Shown here: positions 34,238 through 42,677 of the stretch, one piece after another
Numbering within the stretch: position 1 is the first letter of the stretch
How the letters are laid out: every line of letters starts with the position of its first letter
Origin: Hallerella sp963660435
GTDB taxonomy: Bacteria; Fibrobacterota; Fibrobacteria; Fibrobacterales; Fibrobacteraceae
DNA: 64,000 bases
Reading direction: 5' to 3'
Assembly (NCBI GenBank): GCA_963660435.1
Contig: CAVKYI010000006.1
Coordinates: 38,354-102,353, forward strand
Position numbers and translations under genes: made by a program
The notes under the pieces: generated by a model
The model's database searches: none
The model's input: the letters and a program-made list of their open reading frames with translations, nothing else
What the model was told of the DNA's origin: nothing

Positions 34238-35381
34238 AAAGCTTCTGAACCTGCGTCTGAGAGGTCGCGTCTGGCGAATTTTTCGCGCCGCTCTCTTTAT
34301 CCCGCTGATAGCCTGCATCTGGACGGAACACAACTATTCCGCGGCGATGCTCACGCTTATCGTGCTTATCCTCACCTGGCTGAATACATGGCAGCTCCGC
34401 GTCCAGGAAACGGAAGCGCCTTACTACCAGCTGTGGCTGAATGTCATCGAAGGCGTTCTTTCGGTGACGGTGATGTCGAGCATCCTTATCCGGAACTACA
34501 TCAAGGACGACGACTTCGAGATTCTCCTTTCCGTCGGATGCGGCTTTCTGCTCGCCCGCGTTATCGGTCATTCGCTTCTTTCCCTTTCCATCTTGCGGGA
34601 GGGAAAATCCCTTCCGGGACGTCACGTATGGTCAAAGATTTCCACGGTGGCCATCAACGCGACAATGCTTGTCTATATCCTCGGACTGGAACGTTTCCAG
34701 CAGATTTTCATGGTCGCGAGCCTCCTCCTGATGGGAGCCGCTTCCGCCTCCTACCTCTACTGGTATTACCGCGATCCTGCCCACCGAAAGCCCCTTTCCA
34801 TTGCAAGCCAGCTGACGATGACGCGAATCGTGCTGACGCCTTTCTTTCTTTGGGTCTTCTTCTACGACAACGACTTGAACTACACGAACAACCACATCGT
34901 CTTCAAGATTCTAGCCCTGGTGATGGTCCTGGGATTCATGCTTACCGATTTTCTGGACGGACATCTGGCCCGGAAATGGGGCGAAGTTTCCACGCTAGGC
35001 AAATACCTCGACCCGTTCAGCGACAAGATTTCGAACATGACGATATTCCTCTGCTTTATCGCGACAGGATACGCTCCCGTCTGGATGGTCGCTCTGATCT
35101 ATTTCCGCGAAGCGAGCGTCGAAACGCTCCGAACCCTTGCGGCGGCCGAAAACATCATCATGCCGGCGCGTCGAAGCGGCAAGTGGAAAACGGCAATCCA
35201 GGGAATCGGAATCGTCGTCATTCTCGTCGGAGCGCTCGATCCCATCCAGCAAATCGAAGGATTCAAGGCTGTCTGGAATGTCTTGCCGACCATTTCGATG
35301 GGCGTAATCACGTTCATTACCCTGGCGAGCGGGATCGACTACTTTGTCGCATCCAGGCACGTTTTGCAAAAATATGTCTGA
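34224..35381 (+). CDS. CDP-alcohol phosphatidyltransferase with extended N-terminal membrane region
   Basis: The 385-residue integral membrane protein has the CDP-OH-P motif TDFLDGHLAR, then GKYLDPFSD, giving D-G-x2-A-R-x8-G-x3-D-x3-D at about residues 240-265. It most likely makes phosphatidylglycerophosphate (PgsA type). About 190 residues and several membrane segments precede the catalytic domain, much more than in a standard 180-200-residue PgsA. The start at 34224 has GGAGG eight bases upstream and overlaps the end of recN. The role of the extra N-terminal helices is unknown. Confidence 0.85.
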   Translation: MPLSEKLLNLRLRGRVWRIFRAALFIPLIACIWTEHNYSAAMLTLIVLILTWLNTWQLRVQETEAPYYQLWLNVIEGVLSVTVMSSILIRNYIKDDDFEILLSVGCGFLLARVIGHSLLSLSILREGKSLPGRHVWSKISTVAINATMLVYILGLERFQQIFMVASLLLMGAASASYLYWYYRDPAHRKPLSIASQLTMTRIVLTPFFLWVFFYDNDLNYTNNHIVFKILALVMVLGFMLTDFLDGHLARKWGEVSTLGKYLDPFSDKISNMTIFLCFIATGYAPVWMVALIYFREASVETLRTLAAAENIIMPARRSGKWKTAIQGIGIVVILVGALDPIQQIEGFKAVWNVLPTISMGVITFITLASGIDYFVASRHVLQKYV

Positions 35382-35398
35382 ATAGGCGCCAATAACCC

Positions 35399-35427
35399 TT
35401 GACAGAGATAGCGACATTTACTATATA
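35399..35427 (+). promoter_or_regulatory. Promoter of the initiator tRNA
   Basis: TTGACA (35399-35404) and TATATA (35422-35427) are separated by 17 bases, a near-perfect sigma-70 type promoter. Transcription should start near 35434, at a small 5' hairpin GTGCCTAAAGGCAC. Confidence 0.85.
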
Positions 35428-35456
35428 TGGGTCGTGCCTAAAGGCACACACCTCGA

Positions 35457-35529
<73 letters not shown>

Positions 35530-35531
35530 CT

Positions 35532-35561
35532 AAAAAGACCCGGATTTTCCGGGTCTTTTTT
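35532..35561 (+). terminator. Intrinsic terminator after the initiator tRNA
   Basis: AAAAAGACCCGG and CCGGGTCTTTTTT form a long perfect stem around ATTTT with a six-T tail, starting three bases after the tRNA. Confidence 0.93.
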
Positions 35562-35638
35562 GTGCGCTTCCTTCCAACGAAAAATACATCGCCAAGGACG
35601 AAGCTCCGAAAAGCACCCCCTTAACCGAAAGACCGAAT

Positions 35639-38600
35639 TTAAACCCGATGAAGTTCCAGGGCGACCGCATCGTCAAGCTTTACGGAAGCGATGCGGGAAA
35701 TTCCCTTGATTTCCTGCGTGACGCCGTAGAGCATGTCCGCGGCGGCCATCGTGCGCTTGTTGTGCGTAACGAGGATGAATTGCGTCTGGTTCGAGAAATG
35801 GCGCAGAAGTTCCATGAAGCGCCCGATGTTCGCATCGTCAAGCGGTCCATCGACTTCGTCCAGGACGCAATAGGGAGAAGGCTTTTCCATGTAGATGGCA
35901 AAGAGAAGCGAAACGGCTGTCAGTGCGCGTTCTCCTCCGGAAAGGGCTGTCACGCCGCGCATTTTCTTGCCGGTCGGGCGGGCGTTGACCTCGATGGTCG
36001 CTTCGAGCGGATCGACACCTTCCTGAAGGACCAGCTTCGCTTCGCCGTTGTTCATGACGCGTCCGAAGACGTCCTGGAAATTTTTCTGGATGTTGCGGAA
36101 TGTCGAAAGGAACCTGTTGCGCGCCCTCTCGTCGCAAATCGCGATTGCCCGTTCCAGGGAAGCCCTGGCCTTGTCCAGATCGTCGAACTGCTTTTCGACT
36201 TCGGCGAGGCGCGCTTTCTGGGCGGCGAAATCCTCCATCATATCGACGTTGACGGGTCCGAGCGCCTTGATCTGGCTTCGCAGATCCGAAATTTCCTTTT
36301 TCGCGCTTTTTTCCTCGTACTCGACGCGAGTGACCTCTTCCGCATGATCGATGTTTATCTCCCAATCGGCAAAGATTCGCTCCCGCATCCGGTCGATGTT
36401 TGTCCCCAGGGCGCTGATCCGGAGAGTTACGTCATTGATATCCGACGCGCGTTCCAGAAGCTTGGAATTGATGGCGTTCTGTTCCGAGCGCCAATCGTTG
36501 ATATCGCCAGCGACGATGTTGTAACGTTCCTGGGCAGCGTCGCGTTCGGCTTCCTTTTCCCGCAATTCCGCATCCTTTTCCTGGATGCTATCCGAAAGCC
36601 CCCTTTCCTTGACAAGAAGCTCTTCCTTCCGGATTTCCAGCGCGGAAATTTCCCGGTTGCGTCCAGCGACGATATCCTGGAAAAGCTTGACCTGGTCGCC
36701 GATGGCGCGGATTCGCGACAGGTTTTCCTGCAATGTCGATTGCGCGGATCCCACCCGGTTCCGAAGTTCGCGAACGTCCTCTTCCTTGTCCTTGAAAATC
36801 TGGTTCTTTTCGGAGAGGGTTTCCATTACCTTGGAATACTCGCTTTCCAGGCGAAGCGTCTCTTCCTCGGCAGCCGCAAGCTCCGCATCGTCCGAACGGG
36901 AAGTTTCCGCATTCCGGATCCGTTCTTCCGCTTTTCCCAGTTCCAGTTCGAGATTCGAGAGCCGTCTCTCGGTGTCGGACAGAACGCTTTGGTGAATTTT
37001 TTCGGCAGCCGCCCCGGAACGCATCCTTTCCTGCGCTTCGCGAATGGATTCCTCCGTTTCGGCAAAGAGAGCGCGAGCCTCGTCTAGGCGTTCCCCGAGC
37101 CTCTCGCGTTCGTCGGCGGACCTTTCAAGTTCGACCTTGAGCGATTCCAGCTCCCGCGAATACTTTTCCGCTTCGGCCTTTCTCGCGAGGATACCGGGCG
37201 ATTCGCTCTTCCCGCGTCCGCCAAAGACAAGTCCTTCTGTCGAAACGTAGCGCCCGTCGAGAGCGAGAAACCAGTAGTCCCGTCCGCGAAATTCCGCGGC
37301 GAGTTCTCGCGCGACGGAAAAGCTTTCCACGATAATCGACCGGGAGAGAAGCCTTTCGACAAGGCGTTCGACCGTTCCTTCCGCCTTGACGAATCGGGAT
37401 GCGCGTCCGATGACACCCGGAATCTCCTCCGGGAAGCTTTCCGAAGAAGGCGCGTCAACGTCAAAAGCCAGATACGAGCGTCCCGCCATGGAAGAGTCCA
37501 GGGCGTCCAGGAGACCGCTCACGAAATCGGGCTTTTTCGCGACAACCGCGTCCAGGGCGTTTCCCAGGGCGAATTCGACCGCAGGCGCATACTCGGGTTC
37601 CACATGGACAAGAGATCCCAAAAGACCGTAAACCTCGGCATACTTGCCGTTCACGAGGAAACTTGCGCCGGCATCCGCATCGGAATCCATGTTACGCAGT
37701 ACTTCGATTCGCGATTCCAGACCGGCGACCCGGCTTTTCGCCTTCGAAATCTTTTCGTCCTGGAGAGAAAGGGCGTTCGACAGATTTTCGATTTCCTCTT
37801 CCCGCACGCTTTTTCGTTCCGAAAGAATCTCGACTTCCTTTTGCGCGTTTTCAAATCCCGCAGCGATGGCGGAAAGGTTTTCTTCGGACTCTCCCTTCTT
37901 CCGCAAGAGCTCGCTTCGCTCCCCATTCCATTTTTCGATATTCGAACGGAGCATTTCTGTTTCGCCGTCGAGCCGCTGCCACCGGGAACGAAGCTCGTTC
38001 GCCTTCGTCAGGCTCGAAAGCCGCGCATTCGAAAGAGACTGGGACTGTTCGCGAAGTTCATCGACGCTGTCGCGCAAGACCTGGAGCGCTTCCTCTTCGC
38101 GGAAAAGCTCCTGTTCCTGTTCGGAAATCGCTTCCGCAGAACCCAGCATCCTGGTAGCCTCTTCGAGCCGATCGTGTTCCTGTTTCAGGTCCGCCATCCG
38201 GCTTTCTGCGTCCGCAATTTCCGAGCGATACTTCTGTATGCCCATCTCCGCAGATCCCTGCATTTCGCGATTTCGCGTAAACTCGTTGTTCAGGTCCTTG
38301 AGTTCGAGCTCTTTCCGGTTGACCGCCCGGTTGAGTTCGTCGAGACTTTCCTTGTCGTCGGCAATCGCAAGTTCGCGTTCCGCGATTTTCGCCTGAAGTT
38401 CCGCAAGTCGCGTCTTGTCCGATTCCTGCTCGTGCGAAAGCCGGAGATTCGCGTCGTTCAAGACGCCCAGGTTCTTTCGGCAGTCTTCGTACTTGTCGAG
38501 GCTTACGGAAAGATCCAGTTCGCGGAGCCTGTTCCGGAGCCTCTTCCATTCGGCGGCCTTTTCCGCCTGCTTCTCGTATTGGCGGACCGATGCGCGTTCG

Positions 38601-39193
38601 TGCCGAAGATTGTCCTCGACGCGTTCCATGTTCGCCCGGATGCGTTCCAGCTGGGCGAGCGATTCCTTTCGGTCCTTCTTGTACTTGCTTACGCCGGCAG
38701 CTTCCTCGAAAAGGGTACGGCGATATTCGGGACTGTCCGCGAGAACGTTGCGAATCATCGTCTCGTTCATCTGGGAATAGTTGCCCGAACCTAGCCCCGA
38801 ATCCAGGAAAAGGTTCTGGATGTCCTTGAGACGGCATTCCTGGTTGTTTATCAGATATTCCGTGAGGCCGTCGCGATGCGCTCTACGCGTAATCATCACT
38901 TCGGAGTATTCGGAGGAAAGGTTCCCGTCGCTGTTGTCGATGACTAGCGAAACCTCGGCAATGCTCATCGCGGCGCGTTCTTCCGTACCCGAAAAGATGA
39001 CGCTCTGCATCTTGTCCATGCGAAGCACCGAAGCGCGCTGTTCTCCCAGCACCCAGCGAATCGCATCGACGATGTTCGACTTGCCCGCCCCGTTCGGTCC
39101 GACGACAGCCGTGAGACCGCCCCCCGGAAAGGTGACCTCGGTCCGCTGCGCAAACGACTTGAATCCGAATATCTTTAGCTTGGTAATCTTCAC
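35639..39193 (-). CDS. smc: Chromosome partition protein SMC
   Basis: The 1184-residue protein is the core ATPase of the bacterial condensin. Walker A VVGPNGAGKSNIVDAIRW lies near residue 33. Coiled coils (about 165-495 and 670-1010) flank a hinge (about 500-660, with VNGKYAEVYGLLGSLV). The C-terminal head has the signature ALSGGERALTAVSLL and Walker B YCVLDEVDGPLDDANI. The length is typical. Translation starts at a GTG with no ribosome site; TATTTT at 39203-39208 lies nine bases upstream, so the message may be leaderless. The two genes upstream at 39225-40792 run in the same direction. Confidence 0.96.
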   Translation of the reverse strand: MKITKLKIFGFKSFAQRTEVTFPGGGLTAVVGPNGAGKSNIVDAIRWVLGEQRASVLRMDKMQSVIFSGTEERAAMSIAEVSLVIDNSDGNLSSEYSEVMITRRAHRDGLTEYLINNQECRLKDIQNLFLDSGLGSGNYSQMNETMIRNVLADSPEYRRTLFEEAAGVSKYKKDRKESLAQLERIRANMERVEDNLRHERASVRQYEKQAEKAAEWKRLRNRLRELDLSVSLDKYEDCRKNLGVLNDANLRLSHEQESDKTRLAELQAKIAERELAIADDKESLDELNRAVNRKELELKDLNNEFTRNREMQGSAEMGIQKYRSEIADAESRMADLKQEHDRLEEATRMLGSAEAISEQEQELFREEEALQVLRDSVDELREQSQSLSNARLSSLTKANELRSRWQRLDGETEMLRSNIEKWNGERSELLRKKGESEENLSAIAAGFENAQKEVEILSERKSVREEEIENLSNALSLQDEKISKAKSRVAGLESRIEVLRNMDSDADAGASFLVNGKYAEVYGLLGSLVHVEPEYAPAVEFALGNALDAVVAKKPDFVSGLLDALDSSMAGRSYLAFDVDAPSSESFPEEIPGVIGRASRFVKAEGTVERLVERLLSRSIIVESFSVARELAAEFRGRDYWFLALDGRYVSTEGLVFGGRGKSESPGILARKAEAEKYSRELESLKVELERSADERERLGERLDEARALFAETEESIREAQERMRSGAAAEKIHQSVLSDTERRLSNLELELGKAEERIRNAETSRSDDAELAAAEEETLRLESEYSKVMETLSEKNQIFKDKEEDVRELRNRVGSAQSTLQENLSRIRAIGDQVKLFQDIVAGRNREISALEIRKEELLVKERGLSDSIQEKDAELREKEAERDAAQERYNIVAGDINDWRSEQNAINSKLLERASDINDVTLRISALGTNIDRMRERIFADWEINIDHAEEVTRVEYEEKSAKKEISDLRSQIKALGPVNVDMMEDFAAQKARLAEVEKQFDDLDKARASLERAIAICDERARNRFLSTFRNIQKNFQDVFGRVMNNGEAKLVLQEGVDPLEATIEVNARPTGKKMRGVTALSGGERALTAVSLLFAIYMEKPSPYCVLDEVDGPLDDANIGRFMELLRHFSNQTQFILVTHNKRTMAAADMLYGVTQEIKGISRIASVKLDDAVALELHRV

Positions 39194-39224
39194 GACTGTT
39201 CAAAAATAAATTAAAAGAATGATT

Positions 39225-39575
39225 TCATTCGAACCTTAAAACCCAGAGACTGTCTTTTCGGGAAATCTTGGCAAGCTCGCTTCCGCCGTCAAAACGAATT
39301 TTCCCCAAATCGACGAAAGACCAGCGTCCATCCGTTTCCGCCTCGAAGAGGATGCGGAACGAGCCGACAAAGTCCCGTTCATGGACGCGGGAAAGCTCTC
39401 CGGGAGCGATTTCTTCGGGAATCCAGACAAGCGTATCGCTTTCGCCGACGACGGAAAGATTCCGGATTGTCAGGTCCGAAAGATTCCTTATCTGCAAGCG
39501 TTCCGTCGATTCCCAGACAAGATGCGTGCAGGCGACGAGCGAAAGGAGAAGGAATCCTAGAAGCAGCCGTTTCAT
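39225..39575 (-). CDS. Small lipoprotein, function unknown
   Basis: A 116-residue protein with a signal peptide ending in the lipobox LVACT at about residues 13-17. The rest is beta-rich (QIRNLSDLTIRNLSVVG) and has no recognised motif. Its ATG overlaps the TGA of the barrel-like gene upstream, so the two are translationally coupled and may act together at the outer membrane. Confidence 0.75.
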   Translation of the reverse strand: MKRLLLGFLLLSLVACTHLVWESTERLQIRNLSDLTIRNLSVVGESDTLVWIPEEIAPGELSRVHERDFVGSFRILFEAETDGRWSFVDLGKIRFDGGSELAKISRKDSLWVLRFE

Positions 39576-40792
39576 TGCGCATCCTCCCGGACAATTCCCT
39601 TGGCCGTAATCTCGCGCGACGGGGATTGCGATCCGCTTTTCGAACGGGACGCTTCGAACTCCTTTTCGCGCTCTTCGCGACGCTGTTTCTTCTCGTCGTC
39701 ATCCGTTTCGACTGTCCGCGTAATCATCGGCGAAGACTTCGCTCCGTTCAATCCGATAAACTTGTCGAAGATTCTCTCGATTCCGAAATGGAACTGCAAG
39801 ACGAAAGTTCCCCGAAGCCCGAAGACGTTCTCGATTTCGCTTGCATGGTTGTAGGCGATTCGCACGAAGGGAAGGGAAAGCCCGCCACCCCAGATCAAGT
39901 CTCCGTCGTCCTTGCGGAAGCACGTCAAATCGACCGAAACGACCTTGGAGGGATCCGGATAGTACTTCAAGGCGAAAGAGCGGAGCGATCCGTCGGGAAA
40001 GCGAAAGGCGAGTTCCGCATAGAGCCGCTGCATAAAAAGATTCTGTTCCCAGAAAACCCGGACAGAATCGCGAACGTGGGACTTCCCCTCGTAAAACGCC
40101 AAGTCGATATTCGGCAGGTAAGTCAAGGGTCCCGAAGACTTTCCGTTTAGAATTTCCTTGGATTCCAGGTTCAGCGAAAGACGCAAGTGCCGAAACTCCG
40201 AATGATGAAAGCTCGTCTGCAGCGACACGGGGCCGATTACGGCCATCGCCCATTCGAAGAGGCTGTCGGATTCCGCCTCATAGACTTTTCCCACGTACTC
40301 GGGGTTCGTGTACTGGACACCGCCGGCAAAGCCGATGTTCCGGCCAGGACTCGCAAGCGAAAATCCAGCGGTCTGTACGCTGCGGATCAGGGAAAACTCG
40401 CTATAGTGCGGAAACAGCAAGAAGTCCTCGCTATCCCAGCCATGACGTTCCACCCACCAGAGCGCGCCTAGGTCCCAACCGCTCTTTCCCAGTTCCTCCG
40501 CAAAGTAGCCGGCGAAGTTCTGCCGCAGCACATAGCCTTCGTGCTTTCCGAAATCCGTCGAGAGGCGCGCCTGGCCTGGCAACGGAAAGTAATACAGGTT
40601 GAACCCGACGTAGCCATCGACACCCGGACGAAAAACGGTTCCAAATTCCCGAAGCTGCAAATCGCGGACGGCGCTTCCGCCACGAGAAAGTCCCGCGGTC
40701 GAAACGTTGCCCGCAAGAGACAGGGAAACGAGGAACAGCATGTATCGAACGATACACGCCACTCCAGTCGGCTTTCCCTTCATGAGCTCCAT
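39572..40792 (-). CDS. Probable outer-membrane beta-barrel protein
   Basis: The 406-residue product has a signal peptide (about residues 10-33). A long run of amphipathic strands with aromatic girdles follows (GYVGFNLYYFPLPG, AGYFAEELGKSGWDLGALWW, LYAELAFRFPDGSLRSFALKYYP), consistent with a small outer-membrane barrel. The last 45 residues are charged and disordered. No specific family is recognised. Two ATGs compete for the start (40792 and 40783), neither with a strong ribosome site. It lies four bases after the DUF2062-DUF1015 gene and overlaps the lipoprotein gene downstream. Confidence 0.65.
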   Translation of the reverse strand: MELMKGKPTGVACIVRYMLFLVSLSLAGNVSTAGLSRGGSAVRDLQLREFGTVFRPGVDGYVGFNLYYFPLPGQARLSTDFGKHEGYVLRQNFAGYFAEELGKSGWDLGALWWVERHGWDSEDFLLFPHYSEFSLIRSVQTAGFSLASPGRNIGFAGGVQYTNPEYVGKVYEAESDSLFEWAMAVIGPVSLQTSFHHSEFRHLRLSLNLESKEILNGKSSGPLTYLPNIDLAFYEGKSHVRDSVRVFWEQNLFMQRLYAELAFRFPDGSLRSFALKYYPDPSKVVSVDLTCFRKDDGDLIWGGGLSLPFVRIAYNHASEIENVFGLRGTFVLQFHFGIERIFDKFIGLNGAKSSPMITRTVETDDDEKKQRREEREKEFEASRSKSGSQSPSREITAKGIVREDAQ

Positions 40793-40795
40793 TTT

Positions 40796-42625
40796 CTAGT
40801 CTAGCGTATGTACAAGCAGGCCGTCGCGAAGTTTCGGTTCGAACCAGGTACTCTTCGGCGGCATGATTTCTCCCGCATCCGCAATGGCCATCAGCTGGTC
40901 GAGCGTCGTCGGATACATGGCGAAGGCGACGGCCCATTCACCGGAATCGACACGCTTTTCCAGTTCGGAAAGGCCGCGAATTCCGCCGACGAAATCGATG
41001 TTCTTCGCGGTCCGAGGATCATCGACCCCGAAGAGAGGCTTCAGGACGAGCTTCTGGAGAAGCGCGACATCGAGACTGTCGACCGGTCCCAGATTTTGCA
41101 AGTATTCCGGCTTGAAGGCGCAGGAATACCATTTTCCCTGCAGATACATGTTCACCACGTTCTGTCTTTCCGGATGCGCGGCGCAAGGCAATTCGGTGAC
41201 CGAGCAGACCTCGCCAAGACTTTCCATGAACTCTTGCGGCGTGCGACCGTTCAAATCCTTGAGGACGCGGTTATAGTCCAAGATCTTGAGTTGCGTGCTG
41301 GGGAAAAGAATTGCCAGGTAGCGGTTGTATTCTTCGGAACCCGTATTGTCCGGATTCTGGGAGGCACGATATCCCGCGGCCCGGGCGCCTGCGGCGCTCC
41401 TGTGATGCCCATCCGCGATGTAGCTTACGGGAACCGCGTCAAAAGCCCGGCAGATCTTCTCGATTTCGGCATCGTCATCGATTATCCAGACCGTATGCCC
41501 AAATCCGTCGCCTTCCGTCACGAAGTCATAGACAGGCTTTCTCCGGATAATTTCGGCGAGAAGGGCGAACTGCCCGTTATCGCGGTAAGTGAGGAAAACA
41601 GGTCCCGTATTGGAATTCGTAGCGAGAATGTGGCGCAGGCGGTCGTCTTCCTTGTCCTTGCGCGTAAGCTCGTGCTTCTTGATGATGCCGTCAAAGTAAT
41701 CCTTGGCAGGAACCGTGCAGACAAGGCCGTACTGTTCCCGACCGTTCATCGTCTGGCGGTAAACGTAGAGGCAGTCCTTTTTGTCGAAAGCGATGACGCC
41801 GTCCGCGATAAACTTGTCGAGATTTTCCTTGGCGTGGGCATAGACCTTCGGGTCATAGGCATCGATGGAATCGGGAAGCTCCAGCTCGGCGCGCGTAATG
41901 CGCAGGTAGGAATACGGGAGTCCCTTGGCCATCTCCTTCGCTTCCTCGCGATTCATTACGTCGTAAGGGAGCGCCGAAATGTCCTTTGCCTGGATAGGAT
42001 CCACCGGGCGGAGCGCTTTGAACGGAAAAATATGCATGTGCTTTCCTTTTTGCTTGGCTTCCTTCATGACGACTTCGTCTTCCGAAATCAGCTCGTGAAT
42101 ATACTTGTTCTTGACCTGGATGTGCTTGCGCTTGCGGTAGGAAACGATAAAGTATGCGGCGATTCCAAAGGCGAGGGCAAAGACAAAGGCGACGATCGTT
42201 ATCCCGAGAAGGAACGCGAGCAAGTGCCCCGCCGCCTCGTTCCACAGCTTCGTGACGACATCGACGACGTTTCGAAAGGAAATGCCTTCGATTTCCTTCA
42301 GAAAATCAAAGGAAATGTGCTCCGGCTGGAGGATCTTCTTGCCGACAAAGTAGCCCGCCGGATAGAAGAAGCCAAACTGGGTCAGAGGATTCGCGACAAA
42401 CGAAGCGACCACGCCGGGAACCTTCGGCAAGCGGAAAAGGGCGCATACCGCGACGGTCAGGATTATCGCGATGCCGATGGTCGGCCAAATGCCGATGAAA
42501 ACGCCAGCGAAAACGGAAAGGGAAACCAGGAACGCGTCCATGCGCTTGGGAAACATCCGGTTGAAATAGACGCGCGAAATACGCTTGAAGCGGGATTCGT
42601 TGGATTTATTTCGCCTTTTGTTCAT
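40796..42625 (-). CDS. DUF2062-DUF1015 fusion protein
   Basis: The 609-residue protein joins two domains usually encoded separately. Residues about 15-165 form a DUF2062 membrane domain (FPKRMDAFLVSLSVFAGVFIG, VASFVANPLTQFGFFYPAGY) with three or four membrane segments. Residues about 197-609 are a full DUF1015 protein (MHIFPFKALRPVDP, PYDVMNREEA, YIADGHHRSAAG). DUF1015 proteins are conserved cytosolic proteins, often in anaerobes, of unclear function, and some are linked to serine kinase activity. An in-frame ATG at 42037 (Met197) has an AAGGA site six bases upstream, so the DUF1015 part could also be made separately as a 413-residue protein. Confidence 0.82.
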   Translation of the reverse strand: MNKRRNKSNESRFKRISRVYFNRMFPKRMDAFLVSLSVFAGVFIGIWPTIGIAIILTVAVCALFRLPKVPGVVASFVANPLTQFGFFYPAGYFVGKKILQPEHISFDFLKEIEGISFRNVVDVVTKLWNEAAGHLLAFLLGITIVAFVFALAFGIAAYFIVSYRKRKHIQVKNKYIHELISEDEVVMKEAKQKGKHMHIFPFKALRPVDPIQAKDISALPYDVMNREEAKEMAKGLPYSYLRITRAELELPDSIDAYDPKVYAHAKENLDKFIADGVIAFDKKDCLYVYRQTMNGREQYGLVCTVPAKDYFDGIIKKHELTRKDKEDDRLRHILATNSNTGPVFLTYRDNGQFALLAEIIRRKPVYDFVTEGDGFGHTVWIIDDDAEIEKICRAFDAVPVSYIADGHHRSAAGARAAGYRASQNPDNTGSEEYNRYLAILFPSTQLKILDYNRVLKDLNGRTPQEFMESLGEVCSVTELPCAAHPERQNVVNMYLQGKWYSCAFKPEYLQNLGPVDSLDVALLQKLVLKPLFGVDDPRTAKNIDFVGGIRGLSELEKRVDSGEWAVAFAMYPTTLDQLMAIADAGEIMPPKSTWFEPKLRDGLLVHTLD

Positions 42626-42677
42626 TATCGTAAGACCTCCAAGGGAACAGGTGCAAGATAGAAATTTTCGGGAATGT

